This document shows, piece after piece, positions 5,766 to 10,664 of a stretch of DNA of 10,664 nucleotides. The position numbers and the translations under genes were made by a program. The notes under the pieces are model-generated. The model ran no database searches. It was not told the DNA's origin and saw only the letters and a program-made list of their open reading frames with translations. Location of the stretch: contig JBCCFC010000361.1 in the NCBI GenBank assembly GCA_039029935.1, positions 1 through 10,664 on the forward strand. Direction: 5' to 3'. How positions within the stretch are numbered: position 1 is the stretch's first letter; every line of letters starts with the position of its first letter. This stretch comes from G039029935 sp039029935 (GTDB taxonomy: Bacteria > Chloroflexota > Anaerolineae > Caldilineales > Caldilineaceae).

Positions 5766-6401
5766 CTATTCACTCATCAGCTCAATCATCGTTTTCAGCG
5801 ATTTAAGCGCATGGAAAATATCAAAAATATCCTCACGGGTTGCCAAATAGCCGTGACTGATGCTGTATTCTAGCCCTTGCAACACCATAAAATACCAAAT
5901 ACTGCCTTTGACATAGCCGCCATAGATAGGCTGTTCGTGTTGATTGAGTTCCTGTGCGACGAACATCGCGGCAAGTGCCTGACCTGCTGGATCTCCATCG
6001 GGGTCTTCTTCTTTCTTATACTCATGGAGACAGAAATAGGGCTGCTTCGGCACACGTCTACCAGAGGCAATCATACCATCTACCTTGCCGTTTAACTCTA
6101 TTTTGCCAAATGTGGCACCAAGCGGACGCTCGGCAAAAAATTTGCGATTTTCACTTGAAAAATTGACCAAATTTATCAACGGTGCAATAAATCCATACGC
6201 AAGCTCAGTTTCATTCCAATCGCGAAAGTTGTGAACAAGTTCTTTTTGCAAATGCACAAGTTCTTGTCGCTCTGTCTCGGTAATTTCTACCTTTTGCGCA
6301 AGCCAACTGCGTAAGATCGGCATGTCTGGTACTTCACGAACATCAAAAAGCTCTTCAAGCAAGTTTAGGCTACATTGTTTAAATGCATATTTTGTTGTCA
6401 T
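5766..6401 (-). CDS. Uncharacterised PD-(D/E)XK nuclease-like protein
   Basis: The 211-residue protein starts at ATG 6401, chosen because GGAGG lies five bases upstream; an earlier start at 6428 would precede that site. It resembles hypothetical proteins found in Bacteroidota and Chloroflexota that begin 'YxFKQCSLxxLEELF'. A possible nuclease core is Glu64/Glu66 (WNETEL), Asp108 (GKVDGMIA), then Glu127-Tyr-Lys129 in CLHEYKKE, followed by the conserved GDPAGQALAAM with Gln141. That D...ExK...Q order suits a PD-(D/E)XK fold, but cleavage activity is not shown. There is no signal peptide or membrane segment. It lies among decayed genes yet is itself intact, which argues that it is maintained or recently arrived. 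No partner gene is apparent. Confidence 0.7.
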   Translation of the reverse strand: MTTKYAFKQCSLNLLEELFDVREVPDMPILRSWLAQKVEITETERQELVHLQKELVHNFRDWNETELAYGFIAPLINLVNFSSENRKFFAERPLGATFGKIELNGKVDGMIASGRRVPKQPYFCLHEYKKEEDPDGDPAGQALAAMFVAQELNQHEQPIYGGYVKGSIWYFMVLQGLEYSISHGYLATREDIFDIFHALKSLKTMIELMSE

Positions 6402-6443
6402 GACACCTCCCTTTATAAAAATCAGCACAAATGATTACAGTTA

Positions 6444-7028
6444 TTATATCACATGTGGATGATCCACAAACGCATAGCCATCATCAACTTTGTATAGATA
6501 ACCCAACTCGACAGCATAGTTCAGGAAACGAGTGTAATTCCAAGGTGTGTAGTTGTGCCAATAGAGTAGACAGCGCAGAAGAAAGTGGTGCAAGCTGTTC
6601 TGTAATCCAAAGTCAAACCCAAATTTAAGCCCAGAGAATAATCCAAGACCGATACCAAATCTGAATCCGGACAACAGCCCCAAAATCAAGCCAAAACATA
6701 GCCCAACGCCAATAATAATCAATCCACGTTTAAGCGATTTCCACCTATCTTGATTGATATGCCGCTCCACCTCTTCATTGGATGTTCGATAATAGGCAAC
6801 CATGCCAAAAAGGAATGAGCCGATGACACCAAAAGCTGTATCGACTAACATGCCCAGACTTACACCGATTACTAGCCCATAAATCACACCGGAAAATCCT
6901 CGATATATATTGACGTGAGATGGGTTGTCCAACCAATCTGGATGTAAATGCTCAATTGCAAAGACCGTTTGGTTTCGTTTATGCATCTGGCTTTCCAACC
7001 AGTGGAGCCAATGACGCGTTTGTTGAGT
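6444..7028 (-). pseudogene. 5'-truncated C-terminal tail of a NACHT-NTPase-type membrane protein
   Basis: Family-like sequence begins around 7028 with TQQTRHWLHWLESQMHKRNQ, then TVFAIEHLHPDWLD. This matches the hinge after the NTPase part in large cyanobacterial and Chloroflexota NACHT proteins. Two hydrophobic glycine-rich stretches follow (GVIYGLVIGVSLGMLVDT, and a GLxxGLxxG array after VERHINQ). The tail YTPWNYTRFLNYAVELGY, then LYKVDDGYAFV, is also typical of these proteins. The whole NACHT ATPase domain is absent, and the usual last residues (HRLLLEHF-like) are replaced by DHPHVI and a stop. Starts exist (TTG 6998, ATG 6986), so a small membrane protein of about 180 residues could still be made, but no ribosome binding site stands out. 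Remnant is the better reading. Confidence 0.65.
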
Positions 7029-7079
7029 GGAATATAGGTGTTTGATAGTTGTAAAAATGTTTATTGGATAGTGTTATTT

Positions 7080-7149
7080 CATTCAGTCAACACACCCTGT
7101 GCAAGTTAATTTCACAGGGGTAAATCACATGGGTCGTGCTGACTGAATG
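7080..7149. repeat. 70-bp nested inverted repeat downstream of the phenol hydroxylase gene
   Basis: Outer arms 7080-7093 and 7136-7149 match at 13 of 14 positions (CATTCAGTCA against TGACTGAATG, plus four more). Inner arms CCCTGTG (7095-7101) and CACAGGG (7113-7119) are perfect. It lies 40 bases past the stop of the minus-strand hydroxylase gene, at the border with the accessory stretch. It has no U tract for classic termination. It may be a terminator using another mechanism, or a miniature element; no target-site duplication is evident. Confidence 0.6.
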
Positions 7150-7189
7150 TGAGTGTGCTACTCTAAATTGATATAATGTGAATAGACCC

Positions 7190-8950
7190 CTACCGCGCCA
7201 AAATCTGATCCATCACACGCGCAATCTCCTCACCTGCATTATCAGACGAACTCTGCGCACGCCAGCCCACATAGCCGTCAGGACGCACCAGCAGGCAGCC
7301 ATCTTCATCGACCTCACGGATGTCCGCCCACTCTTGATAGATATCTTCAACATCACGGCCTGGCCCAACTACAACAGTCTCGATAGGCACACCCGTTGCC
7401 GCTGTATAGGCTTCTGCAGCCTCAACCCAGCTTTCGCCGCCGATGCCAGTCAACAGCGTAAACCGCCCTTGACAACACAGATCAAGCGTTGCCAAAATTT
7501 CCGTGCCGCCATAAGGTCCACGACGGAACCAGTTGTGTGGGACTTTGGTGCCCGGATAGCTTGTGCGGAAGTAGTGGAGTTCAGGATCGCGATCCGGCAC
7601 AGGCTTGGGTGCATCGTCCGTGACAACGGCAGCGGAATCGTACAGGTGATTCATGTCCACGCCATGTGCGTTGAACTCATACTTTTTGAACAAAATCGCT
7701 TGCCGCAATGCCTCACGCTGCTTGGCGGCTTCCGGTGTATTCTCCTTGCGTTTTGCCATGTTGGCCTTTTTCTCGTCGGGGTCCTCCGTTGTGAGAAAAC
7801 CGATAGCATCAAAGATGGGGCCGAACTCGTCAATCGACTGGTTGGCTCGGGTGACAATCTGCTTGGCAATGGGGATACGTTCAGGGTTGTATGTCTCCAG
7901 CAGCAATTCACCTGCTTGACCCCGCAGTACCATCGCCAATTTCCATGCCAAGTTGTACGAATCCTGTATGGATGTGTTGGAGCCAAGCCCATTTGAAGGC
8001 GGATGACGGTGCATGGCATCCCCACCACAGAAGACACGGCGGTCTGTATTGCACAGCCCATACATGTTGTTGACCGTCCACACCGAGTACGAGTCAATTT
8101 TGACCTCGATATCGGGATCACCAATGAGGTCACGCGCCACCTCAATGGCATACTCATCGGTGATTTCGGGCGCACCCGCGTCGATGTCATAGCCCCAAAC
8201 AATCAGCCACTTGTTCCAAGGACGCACCATACGTACCAGTCCCATGCCAATGCCGCCGATGTCCGCCCCCGGCTGCATAACCCAGTAGAGGACGCTTGGT
8301 CTATGCGCCACATATTTGGATAAGTCCGCGTCAAATACGATGTTCATCGAGCCACCGACACCCATCTCACCGCCAAACTCAAAGCCACAGTCTTCGGCGA
8401 CTTTGGAGTTCCCACCATCTGCACCATAGAGGTATTTGCAGCGAATTTCATAGAGTTCATTGGTCAGATGATCTTTTGCTGTGACAGTCACGCCATCATC
8501 GTCCTGCTCATGGCTCAGATATTCGGTATTGTAGCGAATCTTGGAACCACGCTGCGTCGCATTGTGAATCAGGATTGGCTCCATGTAATTCTGTGGCGTG
8601 TCGTTAATACGTGTTGGGCTTGCCATCTTGGCCTCGGCCTCACTTTGCGGATGCATCTGCCATGAATAAATGCGTCCCAATTCATCGCCCGCCAGCGTCT
8701 CGCAAAAAACATTGTTGCCCATCCACTCTTTGGGGGTGGCATCGTCGACCACCTGATCCTCAACACCCAGATCACGCAAAATTTCCATCGCCCGTTGGTT
8801 GGTGATATGGGCGCGTGGTGTGCGTACCAGCCGCCCAAAACGGGTAATGACCACATGATCGACTCCGTAGGTGGCAAAGGCGAGTGCCATGGAGCCACCC
8901 GCTGGGCCGGAGCCGACAATAAGAACGTCAGTCTCGATTCGGATTGTCAT
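7190..8950 (-). CDS. TfdB-like FAD-dependent phenol 6-monooxygenase (2,4-dichlorophenol hydroxylase family)
   Basis: This is a class A flavoprotein aromatic hydroxylase, 586 residues, the length of TfdB. It contains the dinucleotide-binding GSGPAG (13-18), RTPRAHITNQR (43-53), the DG motif GADGGNS (176-182), VRMVRPWNKWLIVWGYD (239-255), and FCGGDAMHRHPPSNGLGSNT (307-326), where Asp311 belongs to the FAD-contacting GD motif. Its C-terminal thioredoxin-like part ends with LLVRPDGYVGWRA (553-565). The close motif match to TfdB suggests ortho-hydroxylation of a phenol to a catechol or hydroxyquinol using NAD(P)H and oxygen; whether the substrate is chlorinated cannot be read from sequence. It lies 95 bases after maleylacetate reductase on the same strand. 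ATG 8950 has AGGA about 12 bases upstream, a rather long spacing. Confidence 0.88.
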   Translation of the reverse strand: MTIRIETDVLIVGSGPAGGSMALAFATYGVDHVVITRFGRLVRTPRAHITNQRAMEILRDLGVEDQVVDDATPKEWMGNNVFCETLAGDELGRIYSWQMHPQSEAEAKMASPTRINDTPQNYMEPILIHNATQRGSKIRYNTEYLSHEQDDDGVTVTAKDHLTNELYEIRCKYLYGADGGNSKVAEDCGFEFGGEMGVGGSMNIVFDADLSKYVAHRPSVLYWVMQPGADIGGIGMGLVRMVRPWNKWLIVWGYDIDAGAPEITDEYAIEVARDLIGDPDIEVKIDSYSVWTVNNMYGLCNTDRRVFCGGDAMHRHPPSNGLGSNTSIQDSYNLAWKLAMVLRGQAGELLLETYNPERIPIAKQIVTRANQSIDEFGPIFDAIGFLTTEDPDEKKANMAKRKENTPEAAKQREALRQAILFKKYEFNAHGVDMNHLYDSAAVVTDDAPKPVPDRDPELHYFRTSYPGTKVPHNWFRRGPYGGTEILATLDLCCQGRFTLLTGIGGESWVEAAEAYTAATGVPIETVVVGPGRDVEDIYQEWADIREVDEDGCLLVRPDGYVGWRAQSSSDNAGEEIARVMDQILAR

Positions 8951-9028
8951 ACTGTCAAGTTTTCCTCTCTCTATTGTGATTGGTTTTAAGATTTAAAATT
9001 GTTTAGGAACCGTTGAGTACTCTAGTAA

Positions 9029-9045
9029 ATGATATATCCTATCAT
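9029..9045 (-). other. Small A/T-rich hairpin after the maleylacetate reductase stop
   Basis: ATGATA (9029-9034) and TATCAT (9040-9045) form a perfect 6-bp stem with a 5-base loop, immediately after the stop codon of the upstream gene. The stem is weak and has no T run, so it is more likely an intergenic mRNA-processing or stability feature, or chance, than a terminator. Confidence 0.25.
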
Positions 9046-10104
9046 CTAAGGTCGTGTACCTTCAAATGCTCGCCCCAGCAATGAGCGAATGTCATCTTGC
9101 GTAAATGGGCGTGGGTTATAATAACGATTGCGCATGGCAATTTCAGCGGCCATATCCAAGTCCTCTTCTTGGAACCCCAATTCCTTTAGCGAAACAGGCC
9201 CACCATGATTGTGCGAAATATCATGAATTGAACCAGCAACATCATGCTCTGCGCAGCCCAATGCACGGGCCATTGCCGAAACTGCCTCTGGTGCTGCCGT
9301 GCTATTAAAGTGAGTAGCATAAGGTAGAATCACGGTGTGCGTTTCTGCGTGAGGCATTCCAAAGCTTCCACCCAGCGTGTGACACAGTTTGTGATGCAAT
9401 GCCATGCCCACTTGTCCCAGCACCGTTGCCGAGAGCCATGCACCGTAGAGTGTACTACTTCGTGCATCCAGGTTAGTTGGATTTTGTGTCACCAAGGGCA
9501 ATCCTGCTGCCAAGCTACGAATGCTTTCTTCGGCCATCATCAAACTGATCGGATTGGCGTTTTCTGCATAGAGTGCTTCTACAGCGTGTGCCATCGCGTT
9601 GATACCACTAGTAAGAGACAGCTTGGGTGGTAACGACACGGTTAACTCTGGGTCATAGATGACTGTCTTTGGCTTGACCTGCGGTGCGCGCCCCGTTGTT
9701 TTGTGACCATCACGCGAGATGCCCCAGATCGGTGTCATCTCACTACCCGAATAGGTTGTGGGGATGGCAAGGATGGGTAGGCCATTCTCCAGCGCAATGC
9801 CCTTGGCGAGGCCAATGGTTGAGCCGCCACCGAGCGCAATCAGCAAATCAGCGTTGTGCATATTGGCCTCTGCGGTCGAATCAACGACAATTTCATAGGG
9901 CACATGTTGCACCGCCTTGGTGTTCAGCCCGATAAATGTGTCACCCAGCAAGTCGGCTACATGTTGGGCTAGTTCGGTCTGGCGTGGTGTTGCTAGTACT
10001 AATACTCGTTTTGCCCCTAAGTGGGTGACTTCGGCTTTAATGTTGTTGAGTTGACCAGCCCCGAATAGGACGCGGCTGGCTAATGTATCATAGGTAAAAT
10101 TCAT
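9046..10104 (-). CDS. Maleylacetate reductase
   Basis: It reduces maleylacetate to 3-oxoadipate with NAD(P)H, the last step that feeds hydroxyquinol and chlorocatechol breakdown into the 3-oxoadipate pathway. The 352-residue length is normal for the family, and the fold is that of iron-type alcohol dehydrogenases. Motifs are GGGSTIGLAKG (92-102), AIPTTYSGSEMTPIWG (113-128), SGINAMAHAVEALYA (166-180), HHKLCHTLGGSFGMPHAETH (237-256) and the following VILPYA. Asn169 stands where metal-dependent relatives have an Asp ligand, which is usual for maleylacetate reductases. ATG 10104 gives the standard N-terminus MNFTYDTLASRVLFG; a longer start at 10140 lies inside the upstream gene. The ribosome binding site (AGAAAG) is weak and overlaps the stop region of that gene, suggesting translational coupling. 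Confidence 0.93.
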   Translation of the reverse strand: MNFTYDTLASRVLFGAGQLNNIKAEVTHLGAKRVLVLATPRQTELAQHVADLLGDTFIGLNTKAVQHVPYEIVVDSTAEANMHNADLLIALGGGSTIGLAKGIALENGLPILAIPTTYSGSEMTPIWGISRDGHKTTGRAPQVKPKTVIYDPELTVSLPPKLSLTSGINAMAHAVEALYAENANPISLMMAEESIRSLAAGLPLVTQNPTNLDARSSTLYGAWLSATVLGQVGMALHHKLCHTLGGSFGMPHAETHTVILPYATHFNSTAAPEAVSAMARALGCAEHDVAGSIHDISHNHGGPVSLKELGFQEEDLDMAAEIAMRNRYYNPRPFTQDDIRSLLGRAFEGTRP

Positions 10105-10111
10105 GTTCAGA

Positions 10112-10663
10112 TTACTTTCTATATGAAAATTGTCTCCCATAAGGCGTAAAAACGATGCCTCGACGCAATGTGCTTACGGGTAGTCGTACATTTCGCAAAA
10201 TTGGGTTGTCTCGATATTTTGTATGAACGGTAACGCCAGCCTTTGTTTTCTCCTCCCAATGTTCTGTATGGAAGTCGAAAAAGACCCAGCCTTCTTGGCT
10301 TAATTCTGATACATAACAATATACGTTATGTATTTTTAAAGAGGGTTCGCCAAACTGTTCTCGAATCTCACTTTGGAACCAATCTCTGGATTTACATTTT
10401 GTTCGTAGTCCTTGTCGAAGATGTTTCCACTCTTGTTTCGACAACGTTCGCTCGATAGTCAAATAGCCCAGAACCCACGCAACTTCGGCATAAATTGATG
10501 TCGCTTCGTGATATAATTTTTTGATCTCTATGCTGTCATAATCAAAGACTGTGTGAAATGCACCAAAAACACGTGCGTTTGTTGCTATTCCCTTCTGATG
10601 GAGTGTATCTAGCCTATGCGTCAGCGCATCTTCACGCTCATCAATAAAACAAAGATTCGCTAA
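10112..10663 (-). CDS. Unrecognised protein, N-terminus cut by the window edge
   Basis: The minus-strand frame stays open from the window edge to TAA 10112-10114, giving at least 183 residues. I do not recognise the family. The visible part is soluble, with no membrane segment. It has an apparently helical region (IKKLYHEATSIYAEVAWVLG, then QEWKHLRQGLR) followed by a sheet-like, aromatic-rich region (NVYCYVSELSQEGWVFFDFH). A TTG at 10462 could start a 116-residue product, but clear coding sense continues upstream, so the gene is treated as partial. Only seven bases separate it from the maleylacetate reductase ATG, so the two are probably cotranscribed and the operon promoter lies outside the window. 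Confidence 0.65.
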   Translation of the reverse strand, partial: LANLCFIDEREDALTHRLDTLHQKGIATNARVFGAFHTVFDYDSIEIKKLYHEATSIYAEVAWVLGYLTIERTLSKQEWKHLRQGLRTKCKSRDWFQSEIREQFGEPSLKIHNVYCYVSELSQEGWVFFDFHTEHWEEKTKAGVTVHTKYRDNPILRNVRLPVSTLRRGIVFTPYGRQFSYRK

Positions 10664-10664
10664 C

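Noticed and set aside
10105..10140. Longer maleylacetate reductase start
   Set aside because: It would overlap the upstream gene and add 12 residues before the usual family N-terminus.
10309..10333. Perfect 9-bp inverted repeat ATACATAAC/GTTATGTAT with a 7-base spacer
   Set aside because: It lies inside an open coding frame with no promoter or 3' end nearby, and A/T-rich repeats of this size arise by chance.

Overview
The window comes from a bacterium of moderate GC that degrades aromatic compounds. The organism cannot be named from this sequence. Three accessory fragments are of kinds common in filamentous Chloroflexota and Cyanobacteria: a DUF104-type antitoxin, a VapB-like tail, and the glycine-rich C-terminal tail of a NACHT NTPase. 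A Chloroflexota-like host is therefore a weak preference only.

Layout, left to right. (a) Positions 1-109 are a GC-rich gene tail (78 of 109 bases are G or C) that looks like part of a TAXI-type TRAP transporter binding protein and stops abruptly. A heptamer repeat (TACCGAA) and a KduD-like short-chain dehydrogenase (182-952) follow. (b) Positions 1019-5112 are a compact protocatechuate block. pcaB is on the minus strand. A divergent control region separates it from a plus-strand operon of pcaL (a PcaD-PcaC fusion), pcaH and pcaG. Together these cover protocatechuate to 3-oxoadipate. (c) Positions 5113-7189 are an accessory stretch: a broken DUF104-like antitoxin gene carrying a folded insert, a minus-strand VapB-like remnant, an intact PD-(D/E)XK-like protein gene, a truncated NACHT-protein tail and a 70-bp nested inverted repeat. 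(d) Positions 7190-10663 are a minus-strand operon: an unrecognised gene (cut by the window edge), maleylacetate reductase, and a TfdB-like phenol hydroxylase.

The two catabolic blocks meet at one metabolite. PcaGH, PcaB and PcaL turn protocatechuate into 3-oxoadipate. Maleylacetate reductase makes the same compound from the hydroxyquinol or chlorocatechol side. The ring-cleavage enzyme for that second branch, 3-oxoadipate activation (PcaIJ, PcaF) and any regulator are not in the window.

The most informative non-coding signal is the pcaB-pcaL intergenic region. It has two back-to-back sigma70-like promoters, each overlapped by a perfect TTGTATACAA palindrome, plus a third degenerate copy. 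The palindrome fits the TNGT..ACNA operator pattern of FadR-type (FCD) GntR repressors. The least explained object is an 81-base folded segment inside the broken antitoxin gene; it appears to be flanked by 8-bp direct repeats.
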